DNA of 64,000 nt from Methylobrevis albus. Lineage in GTDB: Bacteria > Pseudomonadota > Alphaproteobacteria > Rhizobiales > Pleomorphomonadaceae. The notes under the pieces were generated by a model that did not search any database, was not told the origin of the DNA, and saw nothing but the letters and a program-made list of their open reading frames with translations. Location: assembly GCF_015904235.1 (NCBI RefSeq), contig NZ_JADZLT010000050.1:302719-366718 (forward strand), given 5' to 3'. Positions 1-8,685 of this stretch are shown in pieces. Positions within the stretch are counted from its first letter, which is position 1. The number at the start of each line of letters is the position of its first letter. Made by a program: the position numbers and the translations under genes.

Positions 1-95
1 AGGTTTCGCGCGGGAAATCCAGGTAACCGCGGTTGCGAAGCGGCCGGCTTCTGACCAGGCCCAGAGGACCCAGCGCGCCGCCCCCTCGGCTTTTC

Positions 96-228
96 CCTCG
101 CCCTTCGAGACAGGCGCTTCGCGCCTTCCTCAGGATGAGGGAAAAGGATAAACTCCTGCAGTAAAAAGAGAAACTCTCGTAGACCTCATCCTGAGGAGGT
201 CCGGAACGGGCCGTCTCGAAGGGCGAGG
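96..228. repeat. Composite inverted repeat downstream of ku
   Basis: Two nested pairs of arms match as perfect reverse complements. The outer arms are 96-111 and 213-228 (16 bp), and the inner arms are 128-140 and 184-196 (13 bp, CCTCAGGATGAGG and its complement). They enclose an A/T-richer centre of about 43 bp. The architecture resembles the palindromic intergenic elements scattered through Rhizobiales genomes. It follows the end of the Ku gene and could fold into a long RNA stem that stabilises or terminates that transcript. No gene is visible in bases 1-304. Confidence 0.7.
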
Positions 229-304
229 TCGAGCGCGAATGACTCAACGCGTTACAGAACAGGCCAGCGGTCACCCCTGCCCGGTATCATCCCCGCACCG
301 GACC

Positions 305-1111
305 TCAGCCAGACTTCCCCTTCCGCTCGCCCGCGATGCTCTTCTTCAGCGCGTCCATGATGCTGACGACGTTGCCGCCGGACGGGGCGGGCTCTGGCTT
401 CGCCTTCGCCGGGCGTTTGCGGCCCTTCTTCTTCGCCGCGATGATTTCGAGCAGCCGCGCCTGCACCGGGTCGCCGACCAAGTCGGGGGACCACGGCGTG
501 GTGCGCTCGTCGATCAGCCGGGTGACGAGCCTCATCAGCGGCGCCTCCGGCTTCTCCTTGCCGACATTGGCAAAATAGGCGTCCGCGTCGCGCACCTCGT
601 CGCCGTAGCGCAGCGTCCAGACCACGATACCCTTGCCGCTCGGTTTCAGCATCACGGCGCGCTCGCGGCGATAGAGCACGAGGCGGGCGATGCCGACCGT
701 CGCGGTCGCCGCCATCGCTTCGCGGATCACCGAGAACGCCTCCTCGCCAACCTTGTCGGTGGGCACGAGATAGTGCGGCTTGTCGTACCAGATCCAGCCG
801 ATGCTGGAGGCCGGCACGAACTTGTCGATGTCGATGGTGCGGGTGCTTTCGAGCGCGACGGCCTCGAGCTCGTCGTCCTCGAGGATGACGTGGTCGTCCT
901 CGCCGCGCGGGTAGCCCTTGACTTCGTCGCCCTCCTCCACCGGTTCGCCGGTGACGGCGTCGACATAGCGGGCGGCGACCGGATTGCCGGTCTTCTCGTT
1001 CAGCGTCCGGAAGCGGACCTTCTCGCTCTCGCTGGTTGCCGGCAGCATCGCCACCGGGCACGTCACCAGCGACAGCTTCAGATAGCCCTTCCAGAAGGTG
1101 CGCGGCGCCAT
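305..1111 (-). CDS. ku: Non-homologous end joining protein Ku
   Basis: A 268-residue bacterial Ku homologue, the homodimeric ring that binds DNA double-strand ends and recruits the end-joining ligase LigD. The N terminus MAPRTFWKGYLKLSLVTCPV and the following beta-barrel segments (ARYVDAVTGEPVEEGDEVKGY, about residues 47-67) are typical of the family. The lysine- and proline-rich tail after about residue 225 matches the flexible C-terminal extension of bacterial Ku proteins. The ATG overlaps the stop of the upstream 80-residue gene by one base, so the two are probably translated together. No ligD is in the window. Family assignment is confident; the exact partner ligase is unknown. Confidence 0.95.
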   Translation of the reverse strand: MAPRTFWKGYLKLSLVTCPVAMLPATSESEKVRFRTLNEKTGNPVAARYVDAVTGEPVEEGDEVKGYPRGEDDHVILEDDELEAVALESTRTIDIDKFVPASSIGWIWYDKPHYLVPTDKVGEEAFSVIREAMAATATVGIARLVLYRRERAVMLKPSGKGIVVWTLRYGDEVRDADAYFANVGKEKPEAPLMRLVTRLIDERTTPWSPDLVGDPVQARLLEIIAAKKKGRKRPAKAKPEPAPSGGNVVSIMDALKKSIAGERKGKSG

Positions 1112-1353
1112 CAGGCGGTCCTCCCGGCGGCAAGCCGCCGCGACCGGACGAAGTCTTCGGCGACGGCGAGATCCTCGGTCGTCACGACCGGAACGGGGTC
1201 GCTGATCATCGCGAGCAGCGTCTCGCGCGAGATGCGGCCGTCCTCCAGCGCCGCGGCGAGCGCGCCGCGGGTTTCGCGCTCGGCGCGCAGCAGGGCGGCG
1301 AGTGCGAGGATCAGGCGGTCCCGCGCGTCGAAGCCCGCGTCGCCGTCGGTCAT
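1111..1353 (-). CDS. Small hypothetical protein coupled to ku
   Basis: An 80-residue protein of unknown function encoded immediately upstream of ku, whose start codon shares one base with this gene's stop. The sequence is rich in alanine, arginine and glutamate and predicted largely helical, with no membrane segment or cysteine motif. I chose the ATG at 1353 (MTDGDAGFDARD); in-frame starts at 1380 (ATG) and 1389 (GTG) would add 9 or 12 residues. The coupling suggests a role with Ku in end joining or in setting its stoichiometry, but nothing in the sequence proves this. Confidence 0.6.
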   Translation of the reverse strand: MTDGDAGFDARDRLILALAALLRAERETRGALAAALEDGRISRETLLAMISDPVPVVTTEDLAVAEDFVRSRRLAAGRTA

Positions 1354-1701
1354 TTCACCGCTTCGACCTCGATCCGACATCGCGCGCACCCTCTCCCCCC
1401 GCGAAGGCCGGCCCTTCGCTCCAGCCGTTCAACGCGGCGCGAGCCCGCGCGTTCCCGCGGGACGATCGGTGAAAGGGATCGTCGGGGAGGCGTGCGGTCC
1501 GGCGGCTTTTCAGGGCCGGCGCGCTCGCGGACGGAACCTCACCTGCCGCAGGGCATTCTCCCCCGAGGGCACTCGCCCCGATCGGCTTCCTCCACGGAAA
1601 CCGGGACGACCGCGGCACCCTTCCCCTCTCGACGCGCGGCCCTGTCGACGCATCGCCCACTCGACGCGCGGCGGACGCGCCTTGCCAACCGGAGCTCCAG
1701 C
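1354..1701. other. Divergent intergenic region, small ORF-ku / yihY
   Basis: This 348-base stretch separates the leftward ku pair from the rightward yihY gene and must hold both promoters. I see short TCGACGC-type direct repeats around 1635-1675 but no convincing gene, terminator or operator. Open frames running through it on both strands are high-GC artefacts without a family signature. Confidence 0.4.
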
Positions 1702-2826
1702 ATGGGCCTGACCGACGAACGCAATGCCTTGCAGCCGGGACGCGGCCGCGACGCCAGGGCGCCGGGCGAAATTCCGGTGGCCGGCTGGAAGGACATCCTC
1801 TGGCGGCTCTACCGCGCCATTTCCGAGGACCGCATCCTGCTGACCGCGGCGGGGGTGACGTTCTACATCATGCTTGCCCTCGTCCCGACGCTCGCCGCCT
1901 TCGTCTCGATCTACGGCCTGTTCAACGACCGGGCGAGCGTCATCCAGCACGTCGAACTGCTCGCCGGGATCGTGCCGCCGGGCGCGCTCGACATCATCCG
2001 CGAGCAGCTCAACCGGCTGACCAGCGAGAGCAACAACACGCTGGGCCTGACGCTGATCTTCTCGCTCGCCGTGGCGCTGTGGAGCTCCAGCGCCGGCGTC
2101 AAGGCGATGTTCGAGGCGATGAACGTCGCCTATCACGAGCGCGAAGAGCGCTCGTTCTTCGTCATCGCGGCCACCGCACTGCTCTTCACGCTCGGCGGCG
2201 CCTTCGCGTCGCTGCTGGTGGTCGCCGCGGTCGTGGTGATGCCGACCGTCGTCGCGCTGCTGCCGATCAGCCCGGGCGTCGAATGGACGGTGCGGCTCGG
2301 CGCCTATGCCGCGATGTTGCTGGTGCTGTCGTTCGGCATCGCCGCGCTCTACCGCTGGGGGCCGAGCCGCGAGACGGCGCAGTGGCGCTGGATCACGCCC
2401 GGCGCCATCCTCGCCATCGTGCTGCTCGGCGCAACCTCGGTGCTGTTCTCCTGGTACGTCGCCAATTTCACCGACAACAACGCCACTTACGGCTCGCTCG
2501 GTGCGGCGATCGGCCTGATGACCTGGCTGTGGATCTCCGTCACCCTCGTCATCGTCGGCGCCGAGCTCAATTCCGAGATCGAGCACCAGACCGCCCGCGA
2601 TTCCACCACCGGCCCCGAACTGCCGCTCGGAGCCCGCGGCGCCCACATGGCCGACAGCGTCGGCCGCGTCTGGCCGCCGGCACGGGAGGAAGTCGAGGTG
2701 GTCGCTGCCGCGCCATCCGCAGCACAGCCGCGCGCGCAACTCGGCTCGGTGCTCGATACCCTCGCCGTAGCGCTGCCGGCGGCGGCAGCGGTGCTGATGC
2801 TGGCGACACGGCGGCGACGGAGTTGA
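1702..2826 (+). CDS. YihY/BrkB-family integral membrane protein
   Basis: A 374-residue inner-membrane protein of the YihY (BrkB, once mis-named RNase BN) family. After a hydrophilic N terminus of about 45 residues come the family segments RILLTAAGVTFYIMLALVPT and later WSSSAGVKAMFEAMNVAYHE, with about six hydrophobic helices and the terminal YGSLGAAIGLMTWLW motif. The C-terminal 70 residues are polar with a final hydrophobic stretch. GGAG ten bases upstream supports the ATG at 1702; longer upstream reading is high-GC read-through. The function of the family is unsettled (possible transporter or envelope protein). It stands alone. Confidence 0.88.
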   Translation: MGLTDERNALQPGRGRDARAPGEIPVAGWKDILWRLYRAISEDRILLTAAGVTFYIMLALVPTLAAFVSIYGLFNDRASVIQHVELLAGIVPPGALDIIREQLNRLTSESNNTLGLTLIFSLAVALWSSSAGVKAMFEAMNVAYHEREERSFFVIAATALLFTLGGAFASLLVVAAVVVMPTVVALLPISPGVEWTVRLGAYAAMLLVLSFGIAALYRWGPSRETAQWRWITPGAILAIVLLGATSVLFSWYVANFTDNNATYGSLGAAIGLMTWLWISVTLVIVGAELNSEIEHQTARDSTTGPELPLGARGAHMADSVGRVWPPAREEVEVVAAAPSAAQPRAQLGSVLDTLAVALPAAAAVLMLATRRRRS

Positions 2827-2935
2827 GGGGCGGGAACGGCAGCCAGGTTGATTGCGGCCGTCCAAACTGACGACCCGACCTCGCCGGGCCGCTTCTCCCG
2901 CTGAAGTTGACACGACAAGAGCAGGAATGGCTCGG

Positions 2936-5900
2936 TTAGCCCTTCGTTGCGCCGGGCTGCAAATCGCCGCCATCCCGTTTGCCGACAATGCGCTTCAGCA
3001 CTCCCAAAAAGTCGTCGACGAAGGTGAAGATCACCGGGATGACGAGCAGGCTGAGGAAGGTGGAGGTGATCAGGCCGCCGATCACCACGATCGCCATCGG
3101 CTGACGGAAGCTGGAATCGCCGCCGGTCAGCGCCATCGCCACGGGCAGCATGCCGCCGCCCATCGCGATGGTGGTCATGATGATCGGGCGGGCGCGCTTG
3201 TGGCAGGCGTCGACGAGGGCATCTAAGCGCGACATGCCCTCGCGCCGCATCACGATCGCGTACTCGACCAGCAGGATCGAGTTCTTCGTCACGATGCCCA
3301 TCAGCATCAGCAGGCCGATCACCGCCGACATCGAGAAGCTGGTGTCGGTCAGGACGAGCGGCAGCAAGGCGCCGCCGAGCGCCAGCGGCAGCGCCATCAG
3401 GATCGTCACCGGCTGCAGGAAGTCGTGGAAGAGCAGCACCAGCACGGCGTAGATGCAGAAGACGCCGATCGCCATGGCGAGGCCGAAGCTCTCGAACAGT
3501 TCGGAACTGCGCTGCAACTCGCCCTGCTCGACCAGCAGCACGCCGTCCGGCAGGTTCTCGAAGGCCGGCAGGGCCTGTGCTTCACTGTAGACGTCGTTGA
3601 GGATGCGCCCGTTCAGCTCGACGGCGAGCGACACGTTGCGCGACCGATCGATGCGGTCGATCTGCGATGGGCCGCTGCCGAAGCGGATTTCGGCGACGGA
3701 GCCGAGATCGACGCTGCCGTTCGTGCCGGCGACGCGCAGGTTGGCGATATCGTCCAGCGTGGTCCGGTTCTTCGGGTCGAACCGCACGCGGATCGAGATC
3801 TGCCGCTGCGGCAGGTTGAGCTTCGCCATCGACGCGGAGTAGTCGCCGTTCGTCGCGACGCGCGCCACTTCGGCAATCGACTCCGACGTGACCCCCAGCG
3901 CCGCCGCGCGCGCGAAATCGGGTGCGATCTGCACTTCCGGCGCCTGCAGCGATGCACTGGACGTGACGGCGCCGATCCCGGAAAGCGAGCGCAACTCCTC
4001 CTCGAGCGCGGAGGCCGCCTGTTCGAGGAGGGCGGAATCGTCGCCGGACAGGACGATCTCCAGCGTCGTCCCGTTGCCTCCCGACCCGACTTCGACCCGC
4101 GCGCCCGGCAGCTCTGCCAACGCCTGCCGGATGTCGCCTTCGACGAGAGACTGGTTCCGGTCGCGGTCGTTGATGTTGGTCAGATCGACGACGAGCGTCG
4201 CCGTCGTCGGATCGCTCGCCGTCGACGAATCCATGCCGCCGCCCGTGGTCGCAGATCCGACCGCCGTGAACACCTTCGTCACGTCGGGCACAGCCGCGAT
4301 GATCTCGGCGGCGCGCCGCGCGATCGCGTCGGTCTGCGCGATCGTGCTGCCGGGCTGCAACGTCAGCGTCACCTGGGTCTGGGAATTGTCGGACGCGGGG
4401 AGGAAGCCCGACTTCAGGAACGGGATCGTCGACAGCGACAGGCCGAGGAACACGCAGACCCCGAGAATGGTCAGCTTGCGATACCGCAGACAGGTCCTGA
4501 CGACGGCCATGTAGGCCTTCATCAGCCGGCCGTCCTTCTGCTCGACCGGATGCACCTTCATCATGTAGGCCGCCATCATCGGCGTCAGCAGCCGCGCCAC
4601 CAGCAGCGAGGCGACGACCGCCACCGCGGCGGTGACGCCAAACTGGCGGAAGACGAGCCCGGCGATGCCGCTCATGAAGGCGGTCGGCAGGAACACCGCG
4701 ACCAGCGTGAAGGTCGTGGCGATGACGGCGAGCCCGATCTCGTCGGCGGCCTCCAGCGCCGCGTCGATCGGCGTTTTTCCCATCTGCAGGTGGCGGGCGA
4801 TGTTCTCGACCTCGACGATCGCGTCATCGACCAGAATGCCGACGACCAGGGAGAGCGCGAGCAGCGTCACCGTGTTGAGGCTGAAGTCCATCAGGTACAT
4901 GACGAGGAAGGTGGGGATGATCGACAGGGGCAGCGCGACCGCGGCGAGGAAGGTCGCCCGCCAGTCGCGCAGGAACAGCCAGACCACGAAGATCGCAAGC
5001 GCTGCGCCTTCGTAGAGCATGTGCATCGAGCCTTCGTAGTTGTCGATGATCGGCCCGACCGTGTTATAGGCCTCGATGATCTCCACTTCCGGGTGTTCGG
5101 CGGCGAACGCTGCGATCGCCGACTGGATATCGGCCGCCACGCCGGTGTCGGAAAAGCCGTTGGACCGCTTGACCTGGACGCCGATCACCGGCTGGCCATC
5201 GAAATAGGCGAGCGACGACCGGTCGGAAAAGCTGTCCGTCACCTCGCCGATCTCGTCGAGGCGAACCAGTTCGCCGCTCGCGAGCGAGATCGTGATCGCC
5301 TTCAGCTCCTCGAGCGTCTCGACGGACCCGAGCACACGGATGGTCTGCCGGCCGTCGCCGATCTCCGCCCGGCCGCCCGACGTATCGGCCTGCACCGCCC
5401 TCAGGCTCGACGAAACGCTCGCCGCCGTGATGCCGAGCGATCCCATGATCTGCGGGTTGAGATCGACGTGGATTTCGCGATCGATCCCGCCGAGACGGCT
5501 GACCTCGCCAACGCCGGAGACCGACAGCAAGGCCCGGGTCATCTCGTTGTCGACGAACCAGGACAGTTCCGTCTCGTTGAGCTGGACCGAACGCACCGCA
5601 TAGGTCAGGAGCGGCGAGCCCTGCACCGTCACCTTGGTCACGTTCGGCGACTGCATCGCGGACGGCAGGTCGCCCGCCACGCTGTCGACGGCGTTGCGGA
5701 CCTCGTTCAGGGCCGCCTCGCTGTCCTTCTCGAGCTGGAAGGACACGCGGATCGACACCGATCCGTCGGTGATCGTCGTCGTGATGTGGTCGAGGAGACT
5801 GAGGGACGCGAGGCTGTCCTCGATCTTGCGGGCGACTTCCGTTTCGAGCTGGGTCGGGGCCGCGCCTTCGAGCGAGGCGGAGACCGTGATCGTCGGAAGG

Positions 5901-6022
5901 TCCATGTCCATGAAGTTCTGCACCGCGAGCCTGTCGAAGGCGAGCAGGCCGCCGATGGTCAGGAGCACGAACAGCAGGATCGACGGAACGGGATTGTGGA
6001 TCGACCAGGCGGAGAAGTTCAC
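2936..6022 (-). CDS. RND efflux pump inner-membrane transporter (AcrB/HAE1 type)
   Basis: A 1028-residue resistance-nodulation-division transporter, the proton-driven pump of a tripartite efflux system. The start NFSAWSIHNPVPSILLFVLL (TM1), the TM4 proton-relay motif GILVDDAIVEVENI, the two large periplasmic loops and the second-half repeat with GIVTKNSILLVEYAI all fit the family, and the length is normal. It begins at a GTG (6022) whose GTGA overlaps the stop of the adaptor gene, so it is translationally coupled as the third gene of the operon. Substrates cannot be read from sequence. HAE1-type pumps usually export hydrophobic drugs, dyes or detergents. Confidence 0.95.
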   Translation of the reverse strand: MNFSAWSIHNPVPSILLFVLLTIGGLLAFDRLAVQNFMDMDLPTITVSASLEGAAPTQLETEVARKIEDSLASLSLLDHITTTITDGSVSIRVSFQLEKDSEAALNEVRNAVDSVAGDLPSAMQSPNVTKVTVQGSPLLTYAVRSVQLNETELSWFVDNEMTRALLSVSGVGEVSRLGGIDREIHVDLNPQIMGSLGITAASVSSSLRAVQADTSGGRAEIGDGRQTIRVLGSVETLEELKAITISLASGELVRLDEIGEVTDSFSDRSSLAYFDGQPVIGVQVKRSNGFSDTGVAADIQSAIAAFAAEHPEVEIIEAYNTVGPIIDNYEGSMHMLYEGAALAIFVVWLFLRDWRATFLAAVALPLSIIPTFLVMYLMDFSLNTVTLLALSLVVGILVDDAIVEVENIARHLQMGKTPIDAALEAADEIGLAVIATTFTLVAVFLPTAFMSGIAGLVFRQFGVTAAVAVVASLLVARLLTPMMAAYMMKVHPVEQKDGRLMKAYMAVVRTCLRYRKLTILGVCVFLGLSLSTIPFLKSGFLPASDNSQTQVTLTLQPGSTIAQTDAIARRAAEIIAAVPDVTKVFTAVGSATTGGGMDSSTASDPTTATLVVDLTNINDRDRNQSLVEGDIRQALAELPGARVEVGSGGNGTTLEIVLSGDDSALLEQAASALEEELRSLSGIGAVTSSASLQAPEVQIAPDFARAAALGVTSESIAEVARVATNGDYSASMAKLNLPQRQISIRVRFDPKNRTTLDDIANLRVAGTNGSVDLGSVAEIRFGSGPSQIDRIDRSRNVSLAVELNGRILNDVYSEAQALPAFENLPDGVLLVEQGELQRSSELFESFGLAMAIGVFCIYAVLVLLFHDFLQPVTILMALPLALGGALLPLVLTDTSFSMSAVIGLLMLMGIVTKNSILLVEYAIVMRREGMSRLDALVDACHKRARPIIMTTIAMGGGMLPVAMALTGGDSSFRQPMAIVVIGGLITSTFLSLLVIPVIFTFVDDFLGVLKRIVGKRDGGDLQPGATKG

Positions 6023-7095
6023 TGCGCTTCTCCTTCGACCCTGACGAGGGCGTTGTCCGACAGGAAGGCGCCGCCCGACCTGACGACGCGAGCCGCTTCG
6101 TCGATGCCGGACAGGATCTCGACGTCGCCGGCATTGCGCCGGCCGGTCTCGACCCGCACGCGCCTGACGCGGCTTTCCTCGTTGACCGTGAATACGTAGT
6201 TGAGGCCGTCGCGGAACAGGAGCGACGTCTCCGGCACGGTCAGCGCCGGCGTTGTCTGGAGCTCGATGCGCCCCGTCGCGTAGAGGCCGCTCGGGGGTGT
6301 CCGGCCTGTCGGCAGCGTGACATAGACGATCGCCCGCCCGGTACTGGTGCTGACGGTGGGTCCGACCAGGCGGACCTTGCCTTCGATGCGCGTGCCGTCC
6401 GGTCCGTCGATCGCGGCGACGAGGCCCTCCTTCATGCCGCGCAGATAGCGGGCCGAGACTTCGGCCTGCCATTCGACGCGCTGCTGCCGCACGAGACGGA
6501 ACAGCTCGGTGCCGGACGAGACAACCGCGCCGAGTTGCGCCGACCGTGACGTGATCAGCCCGTCGTCGACCGCGGTGATGATCGTCTGGTCGACCTTGAT
6601 CCGCTGGCCATCCAGCACGGCTTCGGCCGAGGCGAGGCTCGCCGTCGCCGTCTGCTCGCCGATCAGGTAGTCGTTGACCTGCTCGTCGGACAGCGCGCCG
6701 CTGCCCTGGACTTTTCGCGCCCGCGCGGCATTCGCCTGCGCCTTGGCGAGATCCGCCGTGGCGGTTTCGACGGCCGCTTCCTGCTGGCGCAGTTCCGCGA
6801 GCGCGGATTCCTGCGCCAGCCTGACGAGGGGCTGGCCTTTCGAGACCACCGATCCGACATCGACGAGGACCTCGGTGATGCGCAGGCCGCCGATCTCCGA
6901 GGCGATGACCGCCTCATGCCAGGGCTTCAGCCAGCCGCTGGCCGGCACCGTCTCGGCCCACTGGCGCGCCACCGGCCGAACCACGGCGACGGTGAGCGCG
7001 GCCGCCTCGGTCTGCTGCTGCGCATGGGAGGGATGACCGGCGAACGGGACGACTGCCCCGGCGAGCAGGACGACGAGGAGAGGCGCGAGCCGCAT
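6019..7095 (-). CDS. RND efflux periplasmic adaptor (membrane fusion protein)
   Basis: A 358-residue HlyD/AcrA-type adaptor linking the inner-membrane pump to the outer-membrane channel. A signal peptide (MRLAPLLVVLLAGAVVPFAG, cleavage near HPSHAQ) is followed by a biotinyl-lipoyl-like half (EIGGLRITEVLVDVGSVVSKGQ), an alpha-helical hairpin rich in Ala/Glu (about residues 95-140), the second lipoyl half and a beta-barrel domain. The ATG at 7095 overlaps the upstream stop by one base, and its own stop overlaps the pump GTG, making a tight three-gene operon. Confidence 0.93.
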   Translation of the reverse strand: MRLAPLLVVLLAGAVVPFAGHPSHAQQQTEAAALTVAVVRPVARQWAETVPASGWLKPWHEAVIASEIGGLRITEVLVDVGSVVSKGQPLVRLAQESALAELRQQEAAVETATADLAKAQANAARARKVQGSGALSDEQVNDYLIGEQTATASLASAEAVLDGQRIKVDQTIITAVDDGLITSRSAQLGAVVSSGTELFRLVRQQRVEWQAEVSARYLRGMKEGLVAAIDGPDGTRIEGKVRLVGPTVSTSTGRAIVYVTLPTGRTPPSGLYATGRIELQTTPALTVPETSLLFRDGLNYVFTVNEESRVRRVRVETGRRNAGDVEILSGIDEAARVVRSGGAFLSDNALVRVEGEAQ

Positions 7096-8537
7096 CAATT
7101 GAGTCCCTGGGGTCTGGTCTGGTCCGCGGTCGCGGTCAGCATGGCCGCATCCCAGCCGCCGCCGAGCGCCTTGTAGAGGGCGATCCAGTAGCGGACGGCG
7201 TCGCGCCGGATCTCGATCAGCGTGATCTCCGACGACTGCGCGGATCGGCGGGCTTCCTCGCGGTCGAGCAGGCTGGTACCGCCGGCGCGCCAGTTGGCGT
7301 CGATGGAGGTGAAGTAGGAGCGATAGTTGCGGGCGGCGACGCCGGCGTCGCCGATCCGCCGGCGCGAACTGTCGATCCGCACCAGGGCGGTCTCGACCTC
7401 GGCGATGGCGCTGAGCACGCCGGACTTGTAGCCGGCGACGGCCGCGTCGTAGTCGGCGATCGCGATCTTCACCGAGGCCCGGCGCGATCCGCCGTCGAAG
7501 AGGGGGACCGTCAGCGCCGGACCGAACGACCACGGGGCGGACGTGCCGGTCAGCGTCGAACTATCGATCGAAACCGAGCCGCCGAGGCTGAGGCTCGGAT
7601 AGAGATCGGCTTTGGCTGCGCCGACATCGGCGATGGCGGCCGCGACGTCGAGTTCGAGGGCGCCGATATCAGGACGCTGTCGCAGGGCTTCGGCCGGCAC
7701 CGCGGCGAGGCGCAGGTTCTTCGGCGCCGGGATGCCGCCCTTGCCCTTGCCAAGGAGCGCGCGGACCCGCGGCTCGTCACCCCCGGTGAGCTCGGCCAGC
7801 GACTTGATCAGTACGTCGCATTCGGCCTGCTGCGCGGTCAGCGTCGACGAGGACGCCGCGGCGCTGGCCCGCGCGAGCGCGAGGTCGGCGGTCGAGGTCA
7901 GGCCGGAGTCGGTCGCCGTTTCCGTTGCCCGGATGGTCTCGCGCTGCGAGGCGAGTTCGCCCCGGTAGGCGGCTTCGATCTGCCGGCACGCCCGGTACTG
8001 GACGTAGTAGTCCGCGACCTCCGCGGCGAGCGACACGCGGGCGTCGTGCCAGTTGGCGATCTGCTGGTCGACCCTCAGGCGCGCCGCCGCGCGCTCCTGC
8101 CGGCTCTTGCCGAACAGGTCGAGTTCCCAGGAGGCGTCGAGCCCGCCATAGGTTGTGGTCGACGCCGCGATGCGGTTTGCCCTCTCGCCGCCGGTGCCCG
8201 AGCGGGACACGCCGCCGGATCCGTCGAGCACCGGGAACGAACCGGCATCCGCCGAGGCCAGGGTGGCGCGGGCCCGTTCGATGTCGGCGGCCGCGGCCTC
8301 GAGGCTCGGGTTCTCGGCCTGGGCATGGCCGATCAGCGACGTCAGCGACGGGTCGCCGAAGCTGGACCACCACGACACGAGGCTGGCCGTCTGGCCCTTG
8401 TGCGGCAGCGTCGCGTGCCAGACGTTTGCGACCTTGACGTCGGCCGAGCGCAGTTCCGCAAAGCTCGCGCATCCCGGCAGAAGCAGGAGCGCGAAAACCA
8501 GTCCGGCTCCGGATACTCTTGTTCGGACATTTTCCAT
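7095..8537 (-). CDS. RND efflux outer-membrane lipoprotein (NodT/OprM family)
   Basis: A 480-residue TolC-like outer-membrane factor. The N terminus has a lipoprotein signal with lipobox LLPG-C (Cys23), so it is acylated. Two outer-membrane-efflux repeats follow, with family segments WWSSFGDPSLTSLI, LDASWELDLFGKSRQERAAA, RQRPDIGALELDVAAAIADVG and LYPSLSLGGS. It is the promoter-proximal gene of the efflux operon. The ATG at 8537 is preferred over an adjacent TTG. It diverges from the response-regulator gene across about 150 bases carrying phased repeats. Confidence 0.94.
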   Translation of the reverse strand: MENVRTRVSGAGLVFALLLLPGCASFAELRSADVKVANVWHATLPHKGQTASLVSWWSSFGDPSLTSLIGHAQAENPSLEAAAADIERARATLASADAGSFPVLDGSGGVSRSGTGGERANRIAASTTTYGGLDASWELDLFGKSRQERAAARLRVDQQIANWHDARVSLAAEVADYYVQYRACRQIEAAYRGELASQRETIRATETATDSGLTSTADLALARASAAASSSTLTAQQAECDVLIKSLAELTGGDEPRVRALLGKGKGGIPAPKNLRLAAVPAEALRQRPDIGALELDVAAAIADVGAAKADLYPSLSLGGSVSIDSSTLTGTSAPWSFGPALTVPLFDGGSRRASVKIAIADYDAAVAGYKSGVLSAIAEVETALVRIDSSRRRIGDAGVAARNYRSYFTSIDANWRAGGTSLLDREEARRSAQSSEITLIEIRRDAVRYWIALYKALGGGWDAAMLTATADQTRPQGLN

Positions 8538-8587
8538 CAATACGCCGCACGGTCAGGTGAATGTCCGCGAGCAGTAGCCGATCGAAC

Positions 8588-8624
8588 GTTAAGTGGCGTC
8601 AAACCACCGTTAAGATAGGTAAAT
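8588..8624. promoter_or_regulatory. Candidate response-regulator binding array
   Basis: Four direct repeats of the form GTNAA lie on the plus strand at 8588 (GTTAAG), 8598 (GTCAAA), 8609 (GTTAAG) and 8619 (GTAAAT), so successive starts are 10, 11 and 10 bases apart, one per helical turn. OmpR-family regulators bind such in-phase direct repeats; the CpxR box is GTAAA-N5-GTAAA. The array sits midway between the divergent efflux operon and the two-component genes, suggesting control of both. The binding protein is inferred from position. Confidence 0.6.
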
Positions 8625-8685
8625 TTCTGGATCCGCGACGATTTTGTCTTGTATCACTCGGGACCCCGACGAACGAGCTTTGCGC

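Noticed and set aside
1036..1701. N-terminal extension of the YihY protein by 222 residues
   Set aside because: The extension is low-complexity Arg/Pro/Ala sequence; a ribosome site and conserved start are at 1702.
3425..6199. 924-residue plus-strand open frame
   Set aside because: It lies wholly opposite the RND pump and adaptor genes, is Arg/His/Asp-rich with no family motif, and is a mirror product of high-GC coding on the other strand.
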